NCBI GenBank assembly: GCA_964494015.1
Contig: CAZBQC010000001.1
Coordinates: 10,074 to 74,073, forward strand
Direction: 5' to 3'
DNA: 64,000 nt
Source: CAZBQC01 sp964494015
Lineage (GTDB): Bacteria > Bacillota_I > Bacilli_A > RF39 > UBA660
How positions within the stretch are numbered: position 1 is the stretch's first letter; each line of letters begins with the position of its first letter. Positions 50,166-58,678 of this stretch are shown one piece after another. A program made the translations under genes and the position numbers. The notes beneath the pieces are model-generated. The model did not search any database and was not told the DNA's origin. It saw only the letters and a program-made list of their open reading frames with translations.

Positions 50166-51212
50166 ATGACTGTTATTTCAATGAGTTATTTATTAGAAGC
50201 AGGTGTTCATTTTGGACACCAAAAGAAAAGATGGAATCCAAAGATGAAGGAGTATATCTTTTCATCACGTGATGATATTTATATTATCGATTTACAAAAG
50301 ACGGTTAAAAAGCTAGAAGAAGCTTATACTAAGTTAGAAGAAATTACTAAGAATGGTGGCAAGGTTATCTTTGTTGGAACTAAAAAGCAAGCTAAAGAAG
50401 CGGTCGAAGAATGTGCTAACCGTACAAAGATGTATTTTGTCAGTGAAAGATGGTTAGGAGGAACTCTAACTAATTTCAAGACCATTAGAAGCCGAGTTAG
50501 AAGACTTGAAGAAATCGAAAAGATGGAAAAGGATGGTATTTTTGAAATTCTACCTAAAAAAGAAGTATCTTTATTAAATAAAGAATATCAGAAGCTTAAT
50601 CGTTATTTAAGAGGAATTAGAGACATGGAAAAACTTCCTCAAGCAATGATTATTGTCGATCCACAAAAGGAATTAAATGCCATTCATGAAGCTAAAAAGT
50701 TACATATTCCCGTCGTTGGACTGGTCGATACTAATGGCGACCCGGATTTAGTCGATTATGTCATTCCTGGTAATGATGATGCTGTCAGGTCAGTCAAACT
50801 AGTGTTAGGTGGCTTAACTAATGCCATTGCTAGTGTCAATGGCAACGAAGTCATCGATTATGTAGTTGAAGATGAAAAAGGTGCTAAAAAAACTAAGGTT
50901 CATGAAAGTAAAGAAGAGTCTGTTTTAGTTGAAGAAGTGATAACCAAAGAAGAAGTAAAAGAAGAAATTAAAGAAGAAATTAAAGAAGAAATTAAAGAAG
51001 AAATTAAAGAAGAGGTTATCGTTAACGAGGAAGTACCAGTAGCTCCTAAAAAGACCAGAGTTAAAAAAGAAGTAGCGAAGAAAGAACCAGAAATATCTCT
51101 TAAGAACCTTTCTAAGATGAATATTACTGAATTAAAGGCTCTTGCTAAAGAAAAGGGTATTAAAGGTTATTCTAAGTTAAAAAAAGATGAATTAATTAAA
51201 GAATTAAAATAG
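50166..51212 (+). CDS. rpsB: 30S ribosomal protein S2 with KEEI repeats and C-terminal Rho_N/SAP-like domain
   Basis: Residues ~1-235 are canonical S2 ([68 protein letters not shown]). The usual length is ~240-260; here it is 348. After residue ~240 comes a linker containing four-plus copies of KEEI (12-bp DNA repeats), then [36 protein letters not shown], a Rho_N/SAP-like domain like that on L20. Ribosome binding site aaggag. tsf follows after nine bases. Confidence 0.95.
   Translation: MTVISMSYLLEAGVHFGHQKKRWNPKMKEYIFSSRDDIYIIDLQKTVKKLEEAYTKLEEITKNGGKVIFVGTKKQAKEAVEECANRTKMYFVSERWLGGTLTNFKTIRSRVRRLEEIEKMEKDGIFEILPKKEVSLLNKEYQKLNRYLRGIRDMEKLPQAMIIVDPQKELNAIHEAKKLHIPVVGLVDTNGDPDLVDYVIPGNDDAVRSVKLVLGGLTNAIASVNGNEVIDYVVEDEKGAKKTKVHESKEESVLVEEVITKEEVKEEIKEEIKEEIKEEIKEEVIVNEEVPVAPKKTRVKKEVAKKEPEISLKNLSKMNITELKALAKEKGIKGYSKLKKDELIKELK
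50958..51017 (+). repeat. Tandem 12-bp repeat in the S2 linker
   Basis: Four perfect copies of AAAGAAGAAATT and a fifth with two changes, each coding KEEI. Repeat number could change by slippage without shifting the frame. Confidence 0.9.
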
Positions 51213-51221
51213 GAGAGAGAC

Positions 51222-52094
51222 ATGACAAGTGCAAATGATATTAAAGCTTTGAGGGAAAAAACGGGTGCTGGATTTTCAGACTGCAAAAAAGCCTTAGAAG
51301 CTACTAATAATGATATGGAAAAAGCTATTGATTGGTTACGTGAAAAAGGAATTAGCAGTGCGGCTAAAAAAGAGGCGAGGATTGCGGCTGAAGGACTTTG
51401 CAATATTCAGGTTGTTGGAAATACTGCTGTCATCGTCGAAGTTAATTCAGAAACTGATTTTGTAGCTAGGAATATAGAATTTCAAAATTTATGTCAGTTT
51501 CTTGCTACTCAAATTTTAAATAATGACGTTACTGATTTAGAGAGTGTTTTTAATTTAAAAACAACTGACGGAACAGTCAAAGATACAATTATTAGTTACA
51601 TTTCTAAAATTGGAGAAAAATTATCTTTAAGACGTTTTGCAAAATTAGTGAAAGAAGAAAATCAAGTGTTTGGAACTTATTTACATATGGGTGGTAAAAT
51701 TGGAGTCTTGGTTCTTTTAGATGGCAATGATCAAGAAGTAGCCAAGGATGTTGCTATGCATATTGCAGCGATGAAACCAAGTTATATTAGTCGTAATGAA
51801 ATAAGTAGTGAGACTTTAGAAAAAGAAAAAGCAATTATCAAGGAACAAGCGATCAACGAAGGGAAATCTCCAGAAATAGCTGAAAAGATGATTACTGGTC
51901 GCATCAATAAATTTTATCAAGAAGTCTGCCTACTTGAACAATTATTTGTTAAAAATGATGATCTTCAAGTAGGAGTCTATGTTCAAAATCATCAAAGTGC
52001 CGTCAAGCAAATGATTCGTTTCGAAGTTGGAGAAGGACTTGAAAAAAGATGTGAAGATTTTGCCGAAGAGGTCATGAAACAGATTAGGAATTAA
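51222..52094 (+). CDS. tsf: Elongation factor Ts
   Basis: 290 residues: N-terminal UBA-like helix (IKALREKTGAGFSDCKKALE), then NSETDFVARN, the EF-Tu-contact TDFVA segment, and HIAAMKPSYI and MITGRINKFYQEVCLLEQ in the core. It recycles EF-Tu from GDP to GTP form. Directly downstream of rpsB in the usual order. Confidence 0.96.
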   Translation: MTSANDIKALREKTGAGFSDCKKALEATNNDMEKAIDWLREKGISSAAKKEARIAAEGLCNIQVVGNTAVIVEVNSETDFVARNIEFQNLCQFLATQILNNDVTDLESVFNLKTTDGTVKDTIISYISKIGEKLSLRRFAKLVKEENQVFGTYLHMGGKIGVLVLLDGNDQEVAKDVAMHIAAMKPSYISRNEISSETLEKEKAIIKEQAINEGKSPEIAEKMITGRINKFYQEVCLLEQLFVKNDDLQVGVYVQNHQSAVKQMIRFEVGEGLEKRCEDFAEEVMKQIRN

Positions 52095-52098
52095 AATT

Positions 52099-52656
52099 AT
52101 GAAGAAGTATTTGATATTATTATTAATCGTGGTTTTGGTTGGAAGTGGATGTACGATTACTAAATTAAAGAAAGATAGTATTAGTTTTAGTGAAGAGTAT
52201 AATATCAGTAAAAATAATATGTTTGTCTATGCAACAGCAGACGAAGTAATCGATATTTTAAAAAAGGGAACGGGAATAATTTATTTTGGTTTTCCTGAAT
52301 GCCCATGGTGTCAAGCAGCTATCAAGATGTTTTATGAGGTAGCCAGCAAGAAAAATGTCGAGAAGGTATATTATCTGAATATTAAAGAAATGCGCAATCA
52401 AAACACGAAAGAATATCAAGATATTGTTACTTTGATTAGCGATTATTTATACAAGGATTCGCAAGATCAAAAAAGAATCTTTGTACCAGATTTCTACTTT
52501 GTAAAAGATGGAAAAGTTCTTTATCATAATAACGATATGTCGACTAATAGTGGGGATATAGAAGAATATTTAACTGATGAAGTTAAAGAAGAGATCAAAG
52601 GTAAATACTTGGAAGGAATTGTCAAAATTTATTCAGTCAGTTGTAAAGAATGTTAA
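52099..52656 (+). CDS. Thioredoxin-fold lipoprotein with CPWC motif
   Basis: 185 residues. Lipoprotein signal with lipobox VGSGC (Cys18), then a thioredoxin-like fold with IIYFGFPECPWCQAA: CPWC is the redox pair, as in CxxC thiol-disulfide proteins, and VPDFYFVKDGKVL provides the cis-Pro region. An extra C-terminal CKEC pair ends the protein. It probably oxidises or reduces disulfides outside the membrane and could serve the Cys-rich surface proteins made elsewhere in this window (inference). It starts four bases after tsf and is an unusual insertion between tsf and pyrH. Confidence 0.75.
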   Translation: MKKYLILLLIVVLVGSGCTITKLKKDSISFSEEYNISKNNMFVYATADEVIDILKKGTGIIYFGFPECPWCQAAIKMFYEVASKKNVEKVYYLNIKEMRNQNTKEYQDIVTLISDYLYKDSQDQKRIFVPDFYFVKDGKVLYHNNDMSTNSGDIEEYLTDEVKEEIKGKYLEGIVKIYSVSCKEC

Positions 52657-52661
52657 TGAAT

Positions 52662-52684
52662 AACTACTAGTAATAGTAGTTTTT
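52662..52684 (+). terminator. Terminator between the thioredoxin-like gene and pyrH
   Basis: AACTACTA (52662-52669) and TAGTAGTT (52674-52681) with a four-base loop, followed by a short T tract. Moderately strong; some read-through to pyrH is likely. Confidence 0.6.
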
Positions 52685-52734
52685 AATTGAAAAATATTTG
52701 TTTCAATGATAAGATTATCTTATATGAGGTAAAT

Positions 52735-53442
52735 ATGTATAAGAGAGTACTTTTAAAACTTAGTGGCGAGTCGCTTGGAAAAGAGAAAGAAGGCTTAGAT
52801 TTTGCTTTAGTTTTAGAAGTTTGCAATTATGTTAAGTTTTTGATCGAAAAGGGTTATGAGATAGTTATCGTCGTCGGTGGTGGCAATTATTGGCGAGGTC
52901 GGGATAATTTAGAAATTGAAAAGGTCACTTCTGATACGATTGGGATGCTGGGTACCATTATCAATGCGTTAGCTTTAAAAGATGGTTTTCGTCAGGTAGG
53001 TATCAAGGCAATCGTTTCAACACCATTTAATTTTAACGAGTTGTTACCACAATATAAAAGCCAAGAATTGGTGTCAGCCTTAGATTTGAAGAATGTCGTT
53101 ATCTTTGGTGGTGGAATCGGTAAATCTGGTTATTCAACTGATTCAGCGGCATCTCACGAAGCGGTGGTTACCAAGTGCGATTTGATTGTAAAATTAACTA
53201 ATGTCGATGGAGTTTATGATCGTGATCCAAGTGTCGATAAGGATGCCCAAAAATATGACCAGATATCCTTTAAAGAGGTACTCGACAAAGGTCTGAAGAT
53301 TATGGATTTATCAGCTATTAAAGAGTGTATGGAAAACAATATCAGTATTGCCGTCATCAATTTTAAGGACAAAGATAATCTTTTAAGAATCTTAAATCAA
53401 GAGAAAGTAGGGACGTTGATAAGTAATGAGAAAAGTAATTAA
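52735..53442 (+). CDS. pyrH: UMP kinase
   Basis: Start at ATG 52735 (MYKRVLLKLSGESLG) behind tgaggtaaa; the in-frame start at 52687 lies over the terminator tail. 235 residues with the amino acid kinase fold: KLSGESLG, VVGGGNYWRG, GGGIGKSGYSTDSAA and KLTNVDGVYDRDP. It phosphorylates UMP to UDP. frr, which often follows pyrH, is absent here. Confidence 0.95.
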   Translation: MYKRVLLKLSGESLGKEKEGLDFALVLEVCNYVKFLIEKGYEIVIVVGGGNYWRGRDNLEIEKVTSDTIGMLGTIINALALKDGFRQVGIKAIVSTPFNFNELLPQYKSQELVSALDLKNVVIFGGGIGKSGYSTDSAASHEAVVTKCDLIVKLTNVDGVYDRDPSVDKDAQKYDQISFKEVLDKGLKIMDLSAIKECMENNISIAVINFKDKDNLLRILNQEKVGTLISNEKSN

Positions 53443-53644
53443 TCTTGACAATGATCAGCTAGTAAAAAACTTAAAAAAGCGAAAAATACTTCGCTATGTA
53501 ATTATCTTTTTAGCTCTTCTAACAGTCTTTTTAGCAGCTTATTCGCTATTTACTGATTTTTCTTTCTATTATTCACTAATTCCCTTTGTAATGTATACAT
53601 TTTTTAAGTATTGGCGAGATAGTTTAAAGATCGAAAAGAAATAG
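53426..53644 (+). CDS. Small two-helix membrane protein
   Basis: 72 residues: polar start, two hydrophobic segments (about 22-40 and 45-60), basic end. It overlaps the end of pyrH by 17 bases and has only a weak ribosome binding site, so translation would be coupled. It ends at a strong terminator, supporting a real gene. No family recognised. Confidence 0.5.
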   Translation: MRKVINLDNDQLVKNLKKRKILRYVIIFLALLTVFLAAYSLFTDFSFYYSLIPFVMYTFFKYWRDSLKIEKK

Positions 53645-53672
53645 ATTTCACTTTTGGTGAAATCTATTTTTT
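53641..53672. terminator. Terminator between convergent genes
   Basis: ATAGATTTCAC (53641-53651) and GTGAAATCTAT (53657-53667) form an 11-bp stem with a five-base loop and a T-run to 53672. It also lies at the 3' end of the minus-strand sspI gene. Confidence 0.85.
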
Positions 53673-53860
53673 AGTATTTCCAAGATCGTTTTTTTAAAGT
53701 TTTCGTCTCCATCCGTCCAAATAATTTCAAAGAAAACTCCCATGCCAGGAAGAGTGACTTCATCTTGCTCACTAATACTGGCATTAATAGCTTTTTTAAT
53801 AGTTTCATCGTCATCATTTTTGAAATTATTAATTATATATTCCCTAATACTTTTATCCAT
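53648..53860 (-). CDS. sspI: Small acid-soluble spore protein I (SspI)-like
   Basis: Start at ATG 53860 (MDKSIREYIINNFK), with aaagga seven bases upstream on the minus strand; the TTG at 53875 overlaps that site. The 70-residue protein has the SspI pattern: an N-terminal helix, IKKAINASISEQDEVTLPGM, and the diagnostic LPGMGVFFEIIW block (family: LPGLGVLFEVIW), then a helical end. SspI is a minor forespore protein in Bacillus made under sigma-G. Length matches (about 70). It is strong evidence that the lineage carries forespore-specific genes. No clear sigma-G promoter was identified by eye. Confidence 0.85.
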   Translation of the reverse strand: MDKSIREYIINNFKNDDDETIKKAINASISEQDEVTLPGMGVFFEIIWTDGDENFKKTILEILKNRFHQK

Positions 53861-53963
53861 ATCTAGTCCTTTCAATAATATTATTGATAGATATTCAAAA
53901 AATATACTAGTATTTTTCTCTAAAATATAGTATAATTAATAGTAGAAAAGGAGGAACTAGTTT

Positions 53964-54512
53964 ATGTGGTGGATTATACCAGTTGTTATTGTTTTATTAC
54001 TTGTATTGTGGTTTTTAACAACTTATAACAAGTTAATTGTTTTAAGAAACAGAAAGGATGATCAGTGGGCTCAGATCGATGTTCAATTAAAGAGAAGAGC
54101 TGATTTAATTCCTAATTTAGTTGAGACTGTTAAAGGTTATGCTAAACATGAAAGTGGAACTTTAGAGTCTGTTATTCAAGCTCGAAACAGTTATGTTAGT
54201 GCCAAGACACCAGAAGATAAAATCGATGCTAGCAATCAGTTGACTGGTGCGATTAGTAAGCTATTTGCTTTATCAGAAAGTTATCCTGACTTAAAAGCCA
54301 ATCAAAACTTTTTAAGCCTTCAGACTGACTTAAAAGAAACTGAGGATAAGATAAGTATTACAAGACAGTTCTATAATGATACAGTCCTTAAATATAACAA
54401 CAAATTAGAAGTGGTGCCAAGTAATATTGTGGCTAGTATAGCTGGATTTAAGAAAGCAAAATTTTTTGAAGTTAGCGATGCTGAAAAAGAAGCACCAAAA
54501 GTTGCGTTTTAG
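53964..54512 (+). CDS. lemA: LemA family protein
   Basis: 182 residues: one N-terminal membrane helix (about residues 4-20), then YNKLIVLRNRKDDQWAQIDV and LKRRADLIPNLVETVKGYAKHE, the LemA signature, in a helical bundle. Ribosome binding site aaggagga, TATAAT at 53931-53936 as probable -10. LemA proteins are membrane-linked and of unclear function. The following DUF2207 gene is a frequent partner. Confidence 0.92.
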   Translation: MWWIIPVVIVLLLVLWFLTTYNKLIVLRNRKDDQWAQIDVQLKRRADLIPNLVETVKGYAKHESGTLESVIQARNSYVSAKTPEDKIDASNQLTGAISKLFALSESYPDLKANQNFLSLQTDLKETEDKISITRQFYNDTVLKYNNKLEVVPSNIVASIAGFKKAKFFEVSDAEKEAPKVAF

Positions 54513-54515
54513 AAT

Positions 54516-54540
54516 AAACTTGCTTTAAGCAAGTTTTTTT
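54516..54540 (+). terminator. Terminator or attenuator between lemA and the DUF2207 gene
   Basis: AAACTTGCTT (54516-54525) and AAGCAAGTTT (54527-54536) form a 10-bp stem with a minimal loop, followed by T residues to 54540. The next gene has no obvious promoter, so partial read-through would set a lower level of its expression. Confidence 0.75.
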
Positions 54541-54557
54541 AAGGAGAAGATATTAAT

Positions 54558-56465
54558 ATGAAAAAATTATTTTATTTATTAGTTTTATTTATCTTTATTA
54601 TTCCTTTTAAGGTTGGTGCTGTTTATACTACTGATAAATATTATTTTGATATTAAAATCAATCAGGATGGATCCTTATTGGTTAGAGAACTGGCTATTTT
54701 AGAGGGAACTTATAATAATCGTGAATTAACAATTAAGTATCGTGATGCTAACTTACGACACTTCACAGGAGTTAAAGAAGATTTTTATGAGAGTGATATC
54801 TATAACAATGCTGGTATTACCGATATTAAAGTTGGAGATGTGTTAGTCGACGATGATTTTAGTTTTGATTATATCGATCAGGTAAATCAGTACTATACCA
54901 AGTCCTCTTATGTTAATAATGGGGACTGTGGCAAGTATGTATTCACCGAGATAACTGACGGTATCAGTTTAAAAATTGCCTGTTCTAGTGATTATCGAAG
55001 AGCTTTCTATGTCGAATATAAGGTTCTTAATGCGGTTGTTATTCATAACGATGTTGCTGAATTTTATTATCCGATTTTAGGCAGTGATTACACAGAAAAC
55101 ATTACTGATTTTCAGGTTAAGGTCCATTTACCTAGCGATGGTTCGACGATGAGGTTTTGGGCTCACGGACCTCTTAACAGCAGTGTCGAGAAACTAGATG
55201 AAAAGACAATTTATTTGAAGTCGGATTTTATTGGAGCTTACAATCCTGTCGATGTCCGAGTAATTTTTGATAAGAATTTAGTACCTAATAGTACTAAAAA
55301 AAGTAATGTCGAGGCCACTCATTATATATTAGAAATTGAAGAAGAAAGAGCTGACGAGGCTAATCAGCAAAGAGCAGAAGCTAAACTTCTGATTGGTTTT
55401 GTTAAAGGATCAACTATTATTTGGTATTTAGGTGTGATAGCCTTTCTTATCTATACATACATTAAATATGATAAAGAGAGAACACCAAATTATAAATATG
55501 ATTACTATCGTGAAATACCTCTTGATTATCCTCCAGAGTTAGTCGAATATTTAATGAAGAAGAATGTGTCAGTTTTAGGATTTAAAGCTAATATTTTATC
55601 TTTGATTGAGCGAAAGAAAATTAAAGTTGAGGGAACACCTGCTGATAAAAATAATTATCGTTTGATTTTGGTTAATAAAGAAAATCTAAATGAGTTAGAT
55701 AGTATTATCATTGAATTATTGTTTGAAAAGATTGGTGCTAATGAAGGAGTCACTCTAAAAGAAATAGAAAAGTATAGTAAAAATTATACCAATGCCCAAA
55801 CTTTTATGAACAGTTACAATAGATGGTTAAGTTTGGCTAAAGGAAACGGTACGAAAGCTGGTCTTTTTGAATCACATCTTGGCTTTAAAGTTTTAAGCTT
55901 TATACTGGTATTTTTAAGTGGTGTTTCAATCTTTATTTTAAATGTTAATCTCGGGATGTTTTCAGAGGCTAATATTAGTATTTATAGTGTTTTTCTATTC
56001 TTGTTGTTGCCTTTATTAATCTTTAGCTCCATCTATTTAATTGCGTTTAAGAAAAGAACTGTCAAAGGAGTAGAAGACTATAATATATGGAATGCCTTTA
56101 AGAGATTTTTATTAGATTTTGGACATTTTAGTGATAAAGAATTGCCAGAGATAGCTCTATGGGAAAAGTATTTAGTCTATGCTACGGTGTTAGGTTGTGC
56201 TAGACAATTAGAAAAAAGCATGAAGATTAAGCTTCAAGAGATGTCAACTACTGTCAATAATCCGACTTTGATGAATTACTACATTACGAGCAGTATTTTA
56301 AATTCGACGATTTCAAGTAGTGTCAGTAATGCCGTGACAACTGCTGTTTCCTCAAGTCGTGCTTCGATTGCTAGAAGCCAATCATCGTCAGGTGGAGGTT
56401 TTGGTGGCGGGTTCTCAGGTGGTGGATTCTCGGGTGGCTTCGGCGGAGGCGGAGGTCGCTCTTAA
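54558..56465 (+). CDS. DUF2207 family membrane protein with Gly-rich tail
   Basis: 635 residues. A signal peptide (1-~21, ending KVGA) is followed by a beta-rich extracellular domain (~22-265) opening with YYFDIKINQDGSLLVRE, as in DUF2207. A membrane helix lies near residue 290-308, a cytoplasmic part follows, then two more helices near 445-465 and 475-500. The end is Ser-rich then GGGFGGGFSGGGFSGG, the usual Gly-rich tail. Function of the family is unknown. It repeatedly occurs next to LemA, as here. Confidence 0.87.
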   Translation: MKKLFYLLVLFIFIIPFKVGAVYTTDKYYFDIKINQDGSLLVRELAILEGTYNNRELTIKYRDANLRHFTGVKEDFYESDIYNNAGITDIKVGDVLVDDDFSFDYIDQVNQYYTKSSYVNNGDCGKYVFTEITDGISLKIACSSDYRRAFYVEYKVLNAVVIHNDVAEFYYPILGSDYTENITDFQVKVHLPSDGSTMRFWAHGPLNSSVEKLDEKTIYLKSDFIGAYNPVDVRVIFDKNLVPNSTKKSNVEATHYILEIEEERADEANQQRAEAKLLIGFVKGSTIIWYLGVIAFLIYTYIKYDKERTPNYKYDYYREIPLDYPPELVEYLMKKNVSVLGFKANILSLIERKKIKVEGTPADKNNYRLILVNKENLNELDSIIIELLFEKIGANEGVTLKEIEKYSKNYTNAQTFMNSYNRWLSLAKGNGTKAGLFESHLGFKVLSFILVFLSGVSIFILNVNLGMFSEANISIYSVFLFLLLPLLIFSSIYLIAFKKRTVKGVEDYNIWNAFKRFLLDFGHFSDKELPEIALWEKYLVYATVLGCARQLEKSMKIKLQEMSTTVNNPTLMNYYITSSILNSTISSSVSNAVTTAVSSSRASIARSQSSSGGGFGGGFSGGGFSGGFGGGGGRS

Positions 56466-56494
56466 AAATATGATTTTTCATATTTTTTCTTTTT
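56464..56494 (+). terminator. Terminator after the DUF2207 gene
   Basis: AAAAATATGA (56464-56473), four-base loop, TCATATTTTT (56478-56487), followed by a T-rich tract. Confidence 0.75.
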
Positions 56495-56537
56495 TTTACG
56501 GATTTTTAAAGATTTGTGTAATAATATATAAGAAGAG

Positions 56538-56566
56538 TTGACAAAATAAATAATTATTAGTATAAG
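56538..56566 (+). promoter_or_regulatory. topA promoter
   Basis: TTGACA (56538-56543), 17-base spacer, TATAAG (56561-56566), 22 bases before the ATG. The ribosome binding site is gtgaggtgt. Confidence 0.75.
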
Positions 56567-56588
56567 TTATAAGAGTGAGGTGTAATTC

Positions 56589-58607
56589 ATGAATTTAGTA
56601 ATCGTCGAATCTCCACATAAAAGTAAAACGATTGAAAAGTATTTAGGTAAAAATTATAAGGTTGTTTCAAGTGTCGGTCATATCCGTGATTTGGCAACAA
56701 CTGGCAAGTATGGTCTAGGAGTCGATATCGACAATGATTTTAAACCTAGCTATATTCCAATTACAGGGAAGAAAAAAGTAATCAGTAACTTAAAGAAAGC
56801 GGTTAAAGAGAGTGATAAAGTTTATTTGGCGACTGACCCCGATCGAGAAGGGGAGGCTATCAGTTGGCATTTAAAGGATACTCTTAATTTAAAAGAAAAT
56901 AATTATGCTCGAATACTGTTTCATGAAATAACCAAGGATAAGGTTATCGAGGCTTTTAATCAGCCAGGAAAAATCGATGATCACTTAGTTAAAAGTCAGG
57001 AAACAAGAAGGATATTGGACAGAATCATTGGCTTTCGCTTAAGTAAATTGATCCAGTCGAAGACGAGTGCCAAAAGTGCTGGTCGTGTTCAGAGTGTTGC
57101 TTTAAAGTTAATTGTCGACCGTGAACGTGAAATCCAAGCTTTTGTCAGTGAAGAATATTATACAATTACCGGTGTCTTTGATGATTTTGAAGCTGATTTA
57201 TTTAATTATAATCATCAAGATTTGGAAATAAAAGATTTAAAAACAGCTGAAGCTATTCTAGAAAAATTAAGTAAACAATTTAAGATTATCAGTATCGAAA
57301 AGAAGACGAAGAAAAAAAATGCTAAGTATCCGTTTACGACCAGTACTTTGCAGATCGATGCTTCCCAAAAGTTAGGATTTTCAGCTAAGAAAACGATGAC
57401 TATTGCCCAAAAACTTTATGAAGGTATCACTTTAGAAAATGAAACCGTCGGACTTATTACCTATATGCGTACTGATTCGATTAGATTAAGTGATGAGTTT
57501 ATCGGTCAAACGATGAATTACATCGATAAACATTACGGTAAGAATTATGTTGGCTATGTTAAAAAGGCTAAAAATACTGAGAATGTTCAGGATGCTCATG
57601 AAGCTGTTCGACCAACTTCCATTTTAAGGGAGCCAGATGAGATAAAAGGCTATTTATCGCCTGATGAATACAAATTATATAAACTTATTTATACGAGATC
57701 TTTAGCCAGTTTAATGGCTGACGCTAAAACTGACAATACGACCATTATTTTAGATAATAACAATTATCAGTTTAAGGCTACTGGCCAGATTCTAATCTTC
57801 GATGGTTATTTAAAAGTCTATAGTGATTATGAGGACAGTGAAGATAGAATACTGCCTGACTTGGAAGTTAATAAGATATTAAATTCTAATGATATCTTTT
57901 ATGAGCAGCATTTTACCAAGCCACCTGTTAGATATACGGAAGCCAAACTCATTAAAGAATTAGAAGAGTTAGGAATTGGACGTCCTTCGACTTATGCAAA
58001 AATCATGGATATCATTCGTGAACGTGATTATGTCATAACTGAAGACAAGAAATTTATTCCAACTGAAATAGGGATTGAATTGACTGACAAACTGCAAGAG
58101 TTTTTCAGTAATATTATCAACGTTAAATATACCGCCGATATGGAAAATGATCTAGATAAGATTGCTGATGGCAAGATCGATAACATTAGAGTTTTAAAAG
58201 ATTTCTATACTATCTTTGAACCGACTTTAAATTCAGCTTTTAAAGAAATGGAAAAACCGGCTCCCACTGAAACGGGAGAGAATTGTCCAAATTGTGGCAG
58301 TCCTTTAGTTGTTCGTAAAGGTAAATATGGTGAATTTGTAGCTTGCAGTAATTATCCAACTTGCAAATATGTCAAAAAGGAAGCTAAAGAGATAAAGTAT
58401 ATTATGGATTGTCCATTATGTGATGGTAAAGTCATCGAAAAAACCACCCGCAAAGGTAAAATCTTTTATGGTTGCAATAACTATCCAAAGTGTACATTTG
58501 CCACTTGGGATGAACCGACTAACGAGTTTTGTCCAAAATGTCAAAGCGTCTTAGTCAAAAAAGATCATCATCTTAAATGCAGTAAATGTGACTATCAGAG
58601 CGAGTAA
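56589..58607 (+). CDS. topA: DNA topoisomerase I
   Basis: 672 residues: TOPRIM domain (LVIVESPHKSKTIEKYLG and ATDPDREGEAISWHL), the type IA core with catalytic Tyr292 in LITYMRTDS, then the QDAHEAVRPT and GIGRPSTYAKIM blocks. Three C-terminal zinc ribbons close the protein (CPNC ... CKY, CPLC ... CTF, CPKC ... CSKC). It relaxes negative supercoils. Own promoter; separated from ispE by a terminator. Confidence 0.97.
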   Translation: MNLVIVESPHKSKTIEKYLGKNYKVVSSVGHIRDLATTGKYGLGVDIDNDFKPSYIPITGKKKVISNLKKAVKESDKVYLATDPDREGEAISWHLKDTLNLKENNYARILFHEITKDKVIEAFNQPGKIDDHLVKSQETRRILDRIIGFRLSKLIQSKTSAKSAGRVQSVALKLIVDREREIQAFVSEEYYTITGVFDDFEADLFNYNHQDLEIKDLKTAEAILEKLSKQFKIISIEKKTKKKNAKYPFTTSTLQIDASQKLGFSAKKTMTIAQKLYEGITLENETVGLITYMRTDSIRLSDEFIGQTMNYIDKHYGKNYVGYVKKAKNTENVQDAHEAVRPTSILREPDEIKGYLSPDEYKLYKLIYTRSLASLMADAKTDNTTIILDNNNYQFKATGQILIFDGYLKVYSDYEDSEDRILPDLEVNKILNSNDIFYEQHFTKPPVRYTEAKLIKELEELGIGRPSTYAKIMDIIRERDYVITEDKKFIPTEIGIELTDKLQEFFSNIINVKYTADMENDLDKIADGKIDNIRVLKDFYTIFEPTLNSAFKEMEKPAPTETGENCPNCGSPLVVRKGKYGEFVACSNYPTCKYVKKEAKEIKYIMDCPLCDGKVIEKTTRKGKIFYGCNNYPKCTFATWDEPTNEFCPKCQSVLVKKDHHLKCSKCDYQSE

Positions 58608-58616
58608 GTAATTATC

Positions 58617-58651
58617 AAAAACGTATAGTTTGCCTTAGATTATACGTTTTT
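58617..58651. terminator. Terminator after topA
   Basis: AAAAACGTATA (58617-58627) and TATACGTTTTT (58641-58651) form an 11-bp stem with a 13-base loop that contains the -35 of the next gene. Confidence 0.85.
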
Positions 58652-58659
58652 GTTATACT
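58630..58659 (+). promoter_or_regulatory. ispE promoter within the topA terminator
   Basis: TTGCCT (58630-58635), 18-base spacer, TATACT (58654-58659) with TGT before it (extended -10). The -35 lies in the terminator loop, the same economy as at polA. Confidence 0.6.
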
Positions 58660-58678
58660 TAAAACAAGGAGTTTATAA

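Noticed and set aside
53742..53930. Plus-strand 62-codon frame opposite sspI
   Set aside because: No ribosome binding site and no family pattern; the minus-strand frame has the clear SspI signature.
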